Shown piece after piece: positions 7,815 through 15,379 of a DNA stretch of 64,000 nt. The notes beneath the pieces are model-generated. The model was not told where the DNA came from. It saw only the letters and a list, made by a program, of their open reading frames with translations, and ran no database searches. How positions within the stretch are numbered: the stretch's first letter is position 1; every line of letters begins with the position of its first letter. The stretch comes from an uncultured Oscillospiraceae bacterium (GTDB lineage: Bacteria > Bacillota > Clostridia > Oscillospirales > Ruminococcaceae): positions 1 through 64,000 of the forward strand of contig CAKSWY010000005.1 of NCBI GenBank assembly GCA_934513685.1, read 5' to 3'. Position numbers and translations under genes: made by a program.

Positions 7815-8055
7815 AAGCTTGGAAGAGCTTCCTTCCGGGTATGCAGGGCAACTACGACACCCTGCTGCGCTCCACCAAGTCTGTGGAAGTTCTGACCAAC
7901 GCCGGCGTTGACGTCGCCTGCATCGGCGGCGAGCAGATCTGCGAGTGGAGCCGCGCTACCGCTCAGGAGAAGATTGCCGCGCTGCTGGCCAACTACAGCG
8001 ACGACATTGATGCCGTTGTCTCATGCAACGACGATATGGTTCTGGGCGCCAACTC
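7815..8055 (+). pseudogene. Internal fragment of a galactose/methylgalactoside-type binding protein (MglB-like)
   Basis: An open frame reading GMQGNYDTLLRST, then IGGEQICEWSRATAQEKIAA and VVSCNDDMVLGAN matches the middle of a periplasmic-binding-protein-like sugar receptor (MglB/RbsB type). The sugar-binding CNDDM.LGA region is recognisable. The signal peptide, N-terminal lobe and C-terminus are missing, and there is no ribosome binding site at the first ATG (7841). The frame runs into unrelated sequence after about position 8055. It is read as a gene remnant left by deletion, not a functional gene. The end of the fragment is approximate. Confidence 0.7.
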
Positions 8056-8225
8056 GTTTTATGTGGACCGCCCAGGCCCTGGGCAGCATCAAGGCGGGCT
8101 TTGTGTGGATTCAGTTGCTCATCTGCGCCGTGGTGCTGGTGATGGTGCCCTTCTACCGGCTGAATAAAGAGATGCCGGCCGTGCGCGCGGCATTGGCGCA
8201 CGAAGGGGAAGAGACGGCGCGCTGA
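8056..8225 (+). pseudogene. C-terminal fragment of a GPH-family sugar:cation symporter
   Basis: In a different frame from the preceding remnant, the sequence reads AQALGSIKAGFVWIQLLICA, then VLVMVPFYRLNKEMPAVRAA, and ends at a TGA. One hydrophobic helix followed by FYRLNKE and a polar tail is the usual C-terminus of glycoside/pentoside/hexuronide (MelB-type) symporters. Only about 55 residues remain. The frame-shifted join to the MglB-like piece, with no spacer, shows that two genes were broken and joined. The family call rests on a short segment. Confidence 0.6.
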
Positions 8226-8301
8226 GAGGCGGCTGTTTCGGTTCATCGGCGCAGGCGGGGCAAAGGCCCCGGACGGGGCGGATTTTGCCCGGCTGCGCCG
8301 G

Positions 8302-8330
8302 TTGCATCGGCCGCGGAATGGTTGTACACT
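8302..8330 (+). promoter_or_regulatory. Promoter for the AEC transporter transcript
   Basis: TTGCAT at 8302-8307 and TACACT at 8325-8330, 17 bp apart. Confidence 0.6.
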
Positions 8331-8360
8331 AAAGCGGTATGAGCCGGGATCACGGTGCAG

Positions 8361-8394
8361 GAAAACCGGCCGGAACAGCCCGGCCGGTTTTTCC
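8361..8394 (+). terminator. Terminator hairpin inside the leader of the AEC transporter gene
   Basis: AAAACCGGCCGG pairs with CCGGCCGGTTTTT around a short loop. It lies downstream of the predicted promoter and upstream of the start codon, so it could act as an attenuator. Confidence 0.65.
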
Positions 8395-8429
8395 ATGCCC
8401 GGATGGATCCCGCAAGAGGGGGAGAGACG

Positions 8430-9368
8430 ATGGAGATCAGTTTGCTGCTGGCACAGCAGATCCTGCAATTGTTTTTGATTTTGCTGATGGGCTACGCCGT
8501 GGTGCGCTGCGGCCTGCTGAAGGCGGCGGACAGCCGGGTGCTTTCGGTGGTAATGGTGTATCTGGCGCTGCCCTGTGTGGTGCTCAAGGCTTTTCAGATC
8601 GACGATTCGCCCGCGCTGCGCACCGGGCTGCTGTACGCCTTTGCCATTGCGGTGCTGCTGCACCTGCTGTTTCTGGCCCTGACGGCGGTGCTGAAGCGGC
8701 CGCTGCAGCTGGACGTGATCGAGGGGGCTACCCTGATTTACAGCAACGCGGCCGCGCTGGTCATTCCGCTGGTGCGGGCCCTTTTGGGGGAGGAATACGT
8801 GGTATATTCCTGCGCCTTCGTCATCGTGCAGCTGGTTCTGCTGTGGACCCATTGCAGCACCAGCCTGCAGGGCGGCGGGGCCATTGAGTGGAAAAAGATT
8901 CTGCTGAACGTGAATCTCATCTCCATTGTGGTGGGTGCGGTGCTGTTTTTTGCCCACATTCCGCTGCCCGGCCAGCTGCTGGGGGCATTGAACACCATGG
9001 GCGACATGGTTGGCCCGCTGGGTATGCTGCTGGCGGGCATGGCCATCGCCGAAAGCCCGCTGAAGCAGCTGTTTTGCACAAAGCGGTATTACCTGCCGGT
9101 GGCCCTGCGGCTCATCGGCTACCCGGTGGCGGTGCTGGCGGTTCTGCGGCTGCTGAACGCGGCGGCCTGGGTGCCGGACGGCCGCTCTATTTTGATGACG
9201 GTGTATCTGGCGGCCATTACCCCGGCCTGCGCCACCCTTACCTCCATGGCGCAGCTGTACCACCGCAACGCGGCCCAGAGCAGCGCACTGTATGTGCTGT
9301 CCACGCTGCTGTCCATCGTTACCATGCCGGTGATGATCGGCCTGTTTGCGCTGGCCTTTCCGGCATAA
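8430..9368 (+). CDS. AEC (auxin efflux carrier) family transporter
   Basis: This 312-residue membrane protein has about ten hydrophobic spans in two halves, as in the AEC family (PF03547, a BART-superfamily fold). The N-terminus contains ILQLFLILLMGYAVVRCGLL and the cross-over-type VVMVYLALPCVVLKAF. The second half carries LGMLLAGMAIAESPLK, the typical repeat-2 counterpart. Bacterial members export or exchange organic acids such as malate or malonate, or amino-acid-like compounds; the substrate here is unknown. The ATG at 8430 is chosen because GGGGGAGAG precedes it and the first span starts directly after it. Confidence 0.85.
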   Translation: MEISLLLAQQILQLFLILLMGYAVVRCGLLKAADSRVLSVVMVYLALPCVVLKAFQIDDSPALRTGLLYAFAIAVLLHLLFLALTAVLKRPLQLDVIEGATLIYSNAAALVIPLVRALLGEEYVVYSCAFVIVQLVLLWTHCSTSLQGGGAIEWKKILLNVNLISIVVGAVLFFAHIPLPGQLLGALNTMGDMVGPLGMLLAGMAIAESPLKQLFCTKRYYLPVALRLIGYPVAVLAVLRLLNAAAWVPDGRSILMTVYLAAITPACATLTSMAQLYHRNAAQSSALYVLSTLLSIVTMPVMIGLFALAFPA

Positions 9369-9384
9369 AGGCGCGGCAGTTTGG

Positions 9385-9403
9385 CTTCCCCTTGAGGGGA
9401 AGG
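9385..9403. repeat. Dispersed palindromic repeat, copy 1
   Basis: CTTCCCCTTGAGGGGAAGG is a near-perfect palindrome directly after the AEC gene. It shares its core with copies near 52740, 55965 and 56190. Confidence 0.65.
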
Positions 9404-9446
9404 CTTTGCCTGCCGCCGCGGCAATCTGCCCCACATAAAACAATAC

Positions 9447-9496
9447 AGAAAAAAGGCCGTCTTTCCCGGCGTGTGCGCGGGAAAGGTGGCCTTTCT
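9447..9496. terminator. Bidirectional terminator between convergent genes
   Basis: AAAAAAGGCC and CTTTCCCG pair with CGGGAAAG and GGCCTTTCT around GCGTGTGCG. Confidence 0.85.
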
Positions 9497-9565
9497 GCAT
9501 CCTATAATGCGATTAAAATGCTGCTGCTTAAAAAACCAAAAAACCAACAAACTGCGGTCAGGCAC

Positions 9566-9793
9566 TCAGGGCAGCTTTTGCAGGGTGCCGTCCGCCAGAA
9601 GCTGGACGGCGTCGCCCTCCTGAATGCCCCGCTGGGTGAGCAGCGCATCCGGGCAGGTGACCACCCGGCGGCCGCCCGGCCCCTCCAGCAGAATCTCGCA
9701 GAGCAGGGGAGCGTCTTCGGGCAGCTCTTCGCAGCCGTACATGGGTTCATCCATGCGCAGAACGCGGAAGGTCTCGGTGGCTTCAATGGGCAT
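9566..9793 (-). CDS. Small hypothetical protein
   Basis: This is a 75-residue cytoplasmic protein without recognised family. The ATG at 9793 is preceded by AAAGGAGA at good spacing. The predicted sequence is beta-rich and moderately acidic, including RRVVTCPDALLTQRG and GDAVQLLADGTLQ. That is compatible with a small single-domain barrel or SpoVT-like fold, but this is only an impression. It is flanked by two clear terminators and so forms its own transcription unit, arguing that it is genuinely expressed. Confidence 0.65.
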   Translation of the reverse strand: MPIEATETFRVLRMDEPMYGCEELPEDAPLLCEILLEGPGGRRVVTCPDALLTQRGIQEGDAVQLLADGTLQKLP

Positions 9794-9837
9794 GGGGGCA
9801 TCTCCTTTGCATGAATCATATTGCATAAAACACAAAA

Positions 9838-9875
9838 GTGCCCCCGACGTGCGCTTTTGCACATCGGGGGCGCCA
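9838..9875 (-). terminator. Terminator of the chimeric anchored-protein gene
   Basis: GCCCCCGA and TCGGGGGC arms with a GTGC/GCAC extension; on the minus strand it is followed by ACTTTTG. Confidence 0.75.
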
Positions 9876-9914
9876 GTTGGCTTGCGGGCCGGTGTTTAAG
9901 CCTTGCCCTAAAGT

Positions 9915-10793
9915 TTACTTCTGTTTACGCTTTTTGTAAACATACAGCCCGGCCAGAGCGGTGCCGCACACCAGCAGCAGCCCAACCCAGGTCATCAGAG
10001 AGGCATTGTCTCCGGTGCGGGGGCTGCTCTGCGCCGCGGCAGCAGGCTGTGCCGTGCTGGCGGGTGCGGGGATCTGCTTCGGCTTGTCCTTGTGGTCCGG
10101 CTTGGGCGTTGCGCTGGGGGCCGGCTCCGGCGTGTAGGTGTTGGTGAAGGTCAGGCCGCCGTCCGGCAGAGCAACCTCTGCGGTGAGCTGGCCGTCCTTG
10201 TCCACCACCGTGACGGTGACCGTGTAAACGGTCTGGTCGTAGGTCACGCAGGCAGCGTCCGTGTCCTTTTCGCGCACGGTGTAGGTGTAGGTGCCCTCGG
10301 CTTCAAAGGCGAGAGGACCGAAGTAGAAGCGGCCGTCCGCCTGGTTGGTAGCGGTGGAGAGCACCGTGCTGCCGTCGGCGCTGCAGAGAAGCTCGGCCAT
10401 GGGGCGGCTGCGCAGCAGGTGGAAGTCGTCCACAAAAATGTAGCGTTCGTCCGGCCCGGCCAGCTCGCGGCACAGATCGTCCAGAATCAGGGCGGCCCCG
10501 GCGAGGTCTGACGGGCAGTCGTACCCTTTCAGAAGGTCCAGCCCGGCGTGGGCAAAGGCGATCTGGATGCTCTGCCAGAAAATGGGCAGGGCATCGGAGT
10601 AGACACTGATGCGCAGGACTTTTGTGCCGGGAGTTTTGGCGCACTTGTCAAGAAACCAGTTGATGGCGGTGGTTTTGCCGTAGGCCATGGGGGCCACCAC
10701 GCTGTTGAGCGGATACTCGCAAATGCCCTGCAGCTGCTTTTGCAGCGTGTCAGACAGGTAGATGGTGTTCAGTTTTCCTTTTCGTTTCAACAT
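9915..10793 (-). pseudogene. In-frame chimera: LuxR/MalT-type ATPase N-terminus joined to a pilin-like, sortase-anchored C-terminus
   Basis: The 292-residue frame is a join of two unrelated proteins. Residues 1 to about 135 are the start of a MalT-like LuxR-family regulator: a degenerate P-loop VVAPMAYGKTTAINWFL, then YIFVDDFHLLR. From about residue 138 the text becomes an FctA/Spy0128-type pilin domain (ADGSTVLSTATNQADGRF, then EGTYTYTVRE). A Pro-rich linker follows, and then a wall anchor: SPRTGD, a hydrophobic span and KKRKQK. The regulator lacks its DNA-binding end, and the pilin lacks its signal peptide, so neither half should work as before. A deletion with in-frame fusion is the simplest explanation; a misassembly cannot be excluded. 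Confidence 0.75.
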
Positions 10794-11066
10794 GGAATGC
10801 CTCCGAAAGACGATCCTTTTTTCTATCTGAAACGGTTGCCTGAAAAATTATTCGACGTGTTTTTGGCTTTCGTTAATTTTACTTGATTATATACGATATT
10901 GTGTTTATAAATCAAGTGCCTTGCGATGCAAAAACAGGAAGCGTGCCCCGGGCCATGCCCACCTGATTCGGCTGGCAGTCCGCCTGTCGGAGTGCTCGGC
11001 GGGGAAGGGCAGGCCGAACGCGCCGCCGCGGGCCGAAACCTGCCGAAACCGGCGACAAAATAAAAA
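10794..11066. other. Intergenic stretch upstream of the chimera
   Basis: The 415 bases between the chimera and the PPC-domain gene start AT-rich (10840-10915, probably the promoter of the original LuxR-type gene) and then become GC-rich. No credible gene, RNA or repeat is visible until the terminator at 11067. Confidence 0.5.
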
Positions 11067-11106
11067 CAAAGAGACGGGGCACCCGGGCCGGTGCTCCGTC
11101 TCTTTT
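11067..11106. terminator. Intrinsic terminator
   Basis: AAGAGACGG-GCACC pairs with GGTGC-CCGTCTCTT, with A and T runs on the two sides. Confidence 0.8.
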
Positions 11107-11208
11107 GATACAATGCAGGATTCAAAAACTCACAAAATTATTCACAAGTCCGCAAAAAGGGCTTTCAAAAACCAGGCAAAAGCTGCCGCAGTGTGAACCG
11201 CGCCCGCC

Positions 11209-11637
11209 TCAATCCACAAACTTGAACAGGTTCAGGCCCACCTCGGGGGAATACTCCCGCTCCACCTGGCCGTCGATGCGGTGCAGGATGAACTCGCCGG
11301 TGAGGCTGACGATGGCCCGGTTCACATGGCCGCCGTGGCAGATGCCCTGCATCACGTTGGCCACCACCATGTGCAGGTGCAGGTAGGTTTTGCCGTCCAT
11401 GGTGGAAATGTTGCCGCTGCAGGAGGCGATTTCCATGTCGCCGGTGTAGGTCTGGGTTTCATAGGCGAAGCGCTGGGTGTTGAACACGCCCAGCGTCACC
11501 TCGCCCACGGCCCCCAGGCCGCTTACCGAGGCCAGCTTCACCTGTTCTTTTTCACACACGGCCTGCAGCACGGTGGGAATGTCCTCGCCTTTTTGAATGC
11601 GAAGCACGATGTCGTTGCCAAAAACACGGTATTCCAT
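11209..11637 (-). CDS. PPC/DUF296-domain protein
   Basis: This 142-residue protein is built entirely of one PPC domain (PF03479, the plant and prokaryote conserved domain). Visible features are SVSGLGAVGEVTLGVF in the first half, then HLHMVVAN and GGHVNRAIVSLTGEFIL, the His-containing strand pattern typical of bacterial stand-alone members. Some of these bind metal and form trimers; the biochemical role is largely unknown. The ATG at 11637 has AGGAGG upstream. It follows the AraC-type regulator gene by 37 bases on the same strand, so the two are probably cotranscribed. Confidence 0.85.
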   Translation of the reverse strand: MEYRVFGNDIVLRIQKGEDIPTVLQAVCEKEQVKLASVSGLGAVGEVTLGVFNTQRFAYETQTYTGDMEIASCSGNISTMDGKTYLHLHMVVANVMQGICHGGHVNRAIVSLTGEFILHRIDGQVEREYSPEVGLNLFKFVD

Positions 11638-11674
11638 AAAAAATCCTCCTGTTTTTAAGAATGGCAGAAGCACT

Positions 11675-12559
11675 TCAGCCGCCATTGCGCGCTTTGGTAC
11701 GGTATTCGGTGGGGCTTTGGCCCATCTGGCGACGGAAGAGTTCGGCGTAATAGCTGGCCCCGCCGAAGCCGACGGCCAGAGCGATCTCGGTGATGGAGCG
11801 GTCGGTCTCCCGCAAAAGGGCGAGGCTTTTGTCCAGCCGGTAGCGGTTGAGGTATTCTACGGGCGTCTGGGAAAAATAGCGCCGGAACAGCTGGCAGCAC
11901 TTGCTTTCGCCCACGGCCCCGGCGGCGGCGATCTGCCGCAGAAGCAGCTTTTGCGGGTAACATTGCTGCACAAAGCCCACCATGCGGCGGATGCTGTCCA
12001 GGTCTGCCCCGTGGGCCGCGGCGGGCTGCCCGGCGGGGCAATGCTCAAACAAAAGGCCCCACAGGGCGAAGAACTCCGCCTCCAGCCGAAGCAACCGGCC
12101 GGGGCCGCCCGCCGCCTGAATGGCGTCGATCTGCCGCAGATGACTCAGAAGTTCGCCCTGCCAGGGTACGCCCGGCGTCAGGTACAGGCAGGGCAGGGCC
12201 TCGTTTTGCAGCACCGGCAGCACAAACCGCTGCTGAATGGCGGGAGTGGTGCACAGCAGGGTGGGGTGCACCAGCACGCAGAGAAATTCGCATTCCTCAT
12301 CCCGGTCAGAAAAGCCGAAGTGAAGCTGCTGGGCGTTGACGAAAATGCCCTCGCTCGCGTGCAGCGTCCGGACGAAGCCGTTCACATTGTACTGCAGCCG
12401 GCCGGAGTAGATCAACAGAAACTCCAGGTCGGTGTGCCAGTGGCTGGGGGCGGTGCGGTTCGGGTATTCCGAGAGCAGTTCCCGGTGGATGAACACCGGG
12501 AAATCGGCAAAGTCATAGGCGACTTTTTCCGAGCAGTCGTCGTTGAGGAGGATTTCCAT
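11675..12559 (-). CDS. AraC-family transcriptional regulator
   Basis: The protein has 294 residues with two parts. The N-terminal half is a cupin sensing domain: HWHTDLEFLLIYSGRLQYNV and the later FVNAQQLHFGF give the metal/sugar-binding barrel pattern. The C-terminal 100 residues are a double helix-turn-helix AraC domain with SITEIALAVGFGGASYYAEL and the final FRRQMGQSPTEYR signature. Such proteins usually control a nearby sugar-use operon. Here the only cotranscribed neighbour is the PPC-domain gene, so the target is unclear. AAGAAGGG precedes the start codon. The gene to its right is transcribed divergently. Confidence 0.9.
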   Translation of the reverse strand: MEILLNDDCSEKVAYDFADFPVFIHRELLSEYPNRTAPSHWHTDLEFLLIYSGRLQYNVNGFVRTLHASEGIFVNAQQLHFGFSDRDEECEFLCVLVHPTLLCTTPAIQQRFVLPVLQNEALPCLYLTPGVPWQGELLSHLRQIDAIQAAGGPGRLLRLEAEFFALWGLLFEHCPAGQPAAAHGADLDSIRRMVGFVQQCYPQKLLLRQIAAAGAVGESKCCQLFRRYFSQTPVEYLNRYRLDKSLALLRETDRSITEIALAVGFGGASYYAELFRRQMGQSPTEYRTKARNGG

Positions 12560-12686
12560 AAAGCGGCCCTTCTTTGTGCAGGATTGTGATTGAAACGGAC
12601 GAGATTATGATAGCATATCCGCAGAAAAAATAATATCCTTATAAAAAGAAACCGCAATAAACGCCAGAGGAAGGGAGCGCAAAAGC

Positions 12687-13034
12687 ATGACGCAGGCACA
12701 GAAAAACGAACGAATGGCAGAGCAGCTGCTTTGGTGCTTTGCGGCCCGGCGGGATTATCGGGCCACGCTGCTGGATGAGTCAGGGCGGCCGCTGGCCCGC
12801 ACCGAGAACGGGCGGCTGCGGCGGGAAGTGCCCCGGCATACGCCCGGCACCTGGGCCATCCGGGTGGAGGCGGCAGGCCCGCGGCGGGGCGGGGCCGCCT
12901 TTGTGGCCCTGGCGGCTGAGGTGCGGGCGCTGACCGGCGAGGAATTCCAGGCCGCGCTGGGAAAAGACGGCGCACTGTACCTGACCCTCGGCGCGCAAAA
13001 CCCGCAGGTAGGCCCGCTGGGTACCCCGGCGTGA
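12687..13034 (+). CDS. Small hypothetical protein
   Basis: This 115-residue soluble protein starts at an ATG behind GGAAGGGAG. It is rich in Arg and Ala, with beta-type segments such as YRATLLDESGRPLARTENG, and a C-terminal part EEFQAALGKDGALYLTLGAQ. No family is recognised. It is transcribed divergently from the AraC-type regulator across a 127-bp AT-rich gap and is followed by a strong terminator. A regulatory link to the regulator is possible but not shown. Confidence 0.6.
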   Translation: MTQAQKNERMAEQLLWCFAARRDYRATLLDESGRPLARTENGRLRREVPRHTPGTWAIRVEAAGPRRGGAAFVALAAEVRALTGEEFQAALGKDGALYLTLGAQNPQVGPLGTPA

Positions 13035-13056
13035 GGGCACGCCAAACAAGCAAAAA

Positions 13057-13091
13057 GAAAAAAGGCATGGCGCATTGCGCCATGCCTTTTT
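13057..13091. terminator. Bidirectional terminator shared by the hypothetical gene and tRNA-Arg
   Basis: AAAAAGGCATGGCGC and GCGCCATGCCTTTTT form a 15-bp perfect stem around a 3-base loop. Confidence 0.92.
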
Positions 13092-13167
13092 GGTGCGACC
13101 GGGAGGATTCGAACCTCTGGCCTTCCGGGTCGGAGCCGAACGCTCTATCCAGCTGAGCTACGATCGC
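13091..13167 (-). tRNA. tRNA-Arg (anticodon CCG)
   Basis: The acceptor GCGATCG pairs with CGGTCGC through two G-T pairs, the discriminator is A, and CCA is encoded. D-loop AGCTGGATAG, anticodon loop CTCCGAC with anticodon CCG reading CGG codons, and T-loop GGTTCGAATCC are all canonical. Confidence 0.95.
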
Positions 13168-13345
13168 ACGGATTCCACCGGGGAACACTGCCCCGATACA
13201 ATCGATATGATACCACATTTTTGAGGGATTGAAAAGGGGAAAGCCGAAAATTTTTCGCGGAATGGGACAGAACGAAAAAATTGTGCATCTTATACAAAAC
13301 TTTTGCAAAAATAAAAAGAAATCTCTCGCTTTTTACAGCGAACCC

Positions 13346-13354
13346 TGCTATAAT
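13346..13354 (+). promoter_or_regulatory. Extended -10 promoter of hpf
   Basis: TGCTATAAT is an extended -10 element; no good -35 is seen at 17 bp. Confidence 0.6.
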
Positions 13355-13366
13355 AAAGCCAACGAA

Positions 13367-13387
13367 GATTCAAAGCCGCTTTGAATC
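13367..13387 (+). promoter_or_regulatory. Hairpin in the hpf leader
   Basis: GATTCAAAG and CTTTGAATC form a perfect 9-bp stem with a CCG loop, very near the predicted 5' end of the mRNA. It may stabilise the transcript or act as an operator. Confidence 0.5.
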
Positions 13388-13449
13388 CTCGAAAAAGGCG
13401 GGCGCTTCGGCCCCGTGTCAGCGCCTGCTGTTAAAGGAGGCTATGCTTC

Positions 13450-13965
13450 ATGAAGGTCACATGTTCTGGTCGCAAGGTTTCGCTGAAACCCAGTTTTATC
13501 GAGAAAGCGGAGGCACGGCTTGCCAAGCTGGATAAGTTCTTCCAAGAGGAAGCCTCGGCCCAGGTTACCGTAACGGTGGAGAAAAGCGGGCATACCGTGG
13601 AAATTACCGTGCGGGGCGAGGGGCTGACCGTCCGCGCAGAGAAGGCTGCTGACCGCATGGAGGATGCGCTGGACGCTGCCGTGGACCTGCTGACCCGCCG
13701 CTTGGTGAAAAACCGCAAGCGCCTGGGGGACAAGCTGACCAAGGCCGCCGCACCGGAGGTGCCCGTGGAAGAGCCGGAGGAGGAGTACGACGTCATCCGC
13801 GAGAAGCGCTTCAGCGTGAAACCGTGCAGCACCGAGGAGGCCATTCTGCAGATGAATCTGCTGGGCCACAACTTCTTCCTGTACCGCAATGTGGAGGATG
13901 GGCAGGTGCAGCTGGTGTACCGCCGCAACGACGGCAACTATGGCGTGCTGATTCCGGAAGGCTGA
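13450..13965 (+). CDS. hpf: Long-form ribosome hibernation promoting factor HPF
   Basis: The 171-residue protein has both parts of long HPF. Residues 1 to about 100 are the S30AE/YfiA domain that lies in the ribosome decoding and tRNA sites; it starts KVTCSGRKVSLKPSFIEKAE. An acidic linker (VEEPEEEYDV) follows. The C-terminal domain (VIREKRFSVKPCSTEEAIL) then dimerises and pairs two 70S ribosomes into inactive 100S particles. AAAGGAGG lies upstream of the ATG. It is monocistronic, flanked by its promoter and a terminator, as expected for a stress or stationary-phase gene. Confidence 0.95.
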   Translation: MKVTCSGRKVSLKPSFIEKAEARLAKLDKFFQEEASAQVTVTVEKSGHTVEITVRGEGLTVRAEKAADRMEDALDAAVDLLTRRLVKNRKRLGDKLTKAAAPEVPVEEPEEEYDVIREKRFSVKPCSTEEAILQMNLLGHNFFLYRNVEDGQVQLVYRRNDGNYGVLIPEG

Positions 13966-13993
13966 TTGCCCGGAAAATACCCTGAAATAAATA

Positions 13994-14034
13994 CACAGCG
14001 CCCCCTTGGCCATTGGCCGAGGGGGCGCTGTTTG
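13994..14034 (+). terminator. Terminator of hpf
   Basis: ACAGCGCCCCC pairs with GGGGGCGCTGT, then TTGT; an inner TTGGCC/GGCCGA extends the stem. Confidence 0.85.
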
Positions 14035-14117
14035 TCTGCCTTTTTATGGGTGCTTATGGGTGGCTGGGCGGCGTGGTCACGCAAAACCCGGGTGCGGCCC
14101 CGTACCGGGCGGCCGGT

Positions 14118-14663
14118 TTATTGCAGGGTGATCTGCCGCTCGAACTGGACGCGCTTCTGCACGTAGATTTTGCTGGCAAAGGCCAGGGTGAAACGGCGCA
14201 CCAGCAGGGTGATGTCGTTGGGGGCGTCGGCGGTGTCCGGCTGCGGGTCAGCCGCCGGAGAGAAGGCGGTGCGCAGGGCGTTTTCCAGCTCCACACAGAA
14301 GTAGTTGTAGGCCTTGGGCATGGGGTAGCGGGCCAGGCCGATCTCGCTCAGGGCCGAAAGCTCCGGCAGGCTGAGCACCTGCTTCATGGCGCACAGCGTA
14401 ACCAGCCGGGCCAGCTGCACCCGGCTGTACTTTTTGTTCACCGGCCGCTCGATCACCCGCATTTTGACATAGTTGTTCACCATGGCCATGGTGAGGGTGA
14501 AATCGCCCGCGGCGGCAGGGTTGGCCAGCGGGGCGTAGATTTCGTTGATGTAGCCGGTCAGCTGATCCATATACAGTTCAATGGCGGGCAGCTCTTCCCA
14601 ACGGGGGCAGCGGAAGGCCAGCACCTCCCGCGTCAGGTTGGAATGGTCGAAGATTTCAGGCAT
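14118..14663 (-). CDS. DUF1836-family protein
   Basis: This 181-residue protein belongs to the DUF1836 family (PF08876) common in Clostridia and Bacilli. The family signature is clear: MAMVNNYVKMRVIERPVNKK, then QLARLVTLCAMKQVLSLPEL. The arrangement resembles a MerR-like winged helix-turn-helix, so a regulatory role is likely but unproven. It lies 33 bases downstream of ruvX on the same strand and is probably cotranscribed. A GGAAGGAG-type site precedes the ATG. Confidence 0.85.
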   Translation of the reverse strand: MPEIFDHSNLTREVLAFRCPRWEELPAIELYMDQLTGYINEIYAPLANPAAAGDFTLTMAMVNNYVKMRVIERPVNKKYSRVQLARLVTLCAMKQVLSLPELSALSEIGLARYPMPKAYNYFCVELENALRTAFSPAADPQPDTADAPNDITLLVRRFTLAFASKIYVQKRVQFERQITLQ

Positions 14664-14696
14664 GGCGAGGCTCCTTCCCGTTTGCGGAATGTGCGG

Positions 14697-15122
14697 TCAG
14701 TCCTCCGGATGGTTTTTGCGCCAGGCGAGGTATCCTTCCAGAATGACGGCGGCACTCACCGAGTCCAGCCGGTCCTTGCGCTTCTGGCCGAACACGCCGT
14801 TGTCGCTGAGAATGCCCGCCGCGGTGATGGTGGTGCGGCGCTCATCCCACAGGGCCACCGGAAGGCCGGAGACTTCTTCCACCTTGCCGGCCAGGCGGCG
14901 GCTTTTGCCCGCGCGGGCGCCCTCGGTACCGTCCATGTTCATGGGCAGGCCCAGCAGAATGCGGGCGGCCCCCTCCTTGGCGGCGGCCTCGGCAATGTAG
15001 GCGGCCACCTTGTTCATGGATTTTTCGGTGATCTGGGGCAGGGGGGTGGCCAGCAGCTCGCTCTCGTCACAGATGGCAAGGCCGGTGCGGGTTTCGCCGT
15101 AATCCACAGCCAGAATTTTCAT
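14697..15122 (-). CDS. ruvX: Holliday junction resolvase-like protein RuvX/YqgF
   Basis: This 141-residue RNase H-fold protein is of the YqgF/RuvX family. It is implicated in pre-16S rRNA 5'-end processing and proposed as a Holliday junction resolvase. Motifs: the first acidic residue in ILAVDYGETRTGLAICD, then ILLGLPMNMDGTEG, the WDER strand (VALWDERRTT) and the final DSVSAAVILEGYL. These are the usual catalytic carboxylates. The ATG at 15122 is preferred because AAAGGAG lies 9 bases upstream; an in-frame TTG two codons earlier is less likely. It heads a two-gene unit with the DUF1836 gene. Confidence 0.93.
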   Translation of the reverse strand: MKILAVDYGETRTGLAICDESELLATPLPQITEKSMNKVAAYIAEAAAKEGAARILLGLPMNMDGTEGARAGKSRRLAGKVEEVSGLPVALWDERRTTITAAGILSDNGVFGQKRKDRLDSVSAAVILEGYLAWRKNHPED

Positions 15123-15314
15123 GGGCAAAGGCTCCTTTTGTTGTGTTTTATGTTACGTCCCGAAACCAGCCGGGACGAGATGTGGTTTTGAGTATTAGAA
15201 CTTCTCTATTATATCAGCGGGCCGTCACAAAAGCAATCAGATGCGGCCGTTCTGGCCACCGTGCAAAGCCCGATTTGGCCATTGGGCGGCACAAAACAGC
15301 GGCCCAAAACGCAA

Positions 15315-15353
15315 ACACAGCGCCCCGGGCGGGGTTGACCCGGGGCGCTGTGT
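15315..15353 (-). terminator. Terminator of the alanine/glycine symporter gene
   Basis: CACAGCGCCCCGGG pairs perfectly with CCCGGGGCGCTGTG; leftward it is followed by TTTGCGTTTTG. Confidence 0.75.
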
Positions 15354-15379
15354 GCTTATAGCTTATAGAAGAACGGCCT

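Noticed and set aside
10823..11125. Minus-strand open frame in the gap upstream of the chimera
   Set aside because: It runs through the terminator at 11067-11106, has no ribosome binding site and crosses AT-rich promoter sequence.
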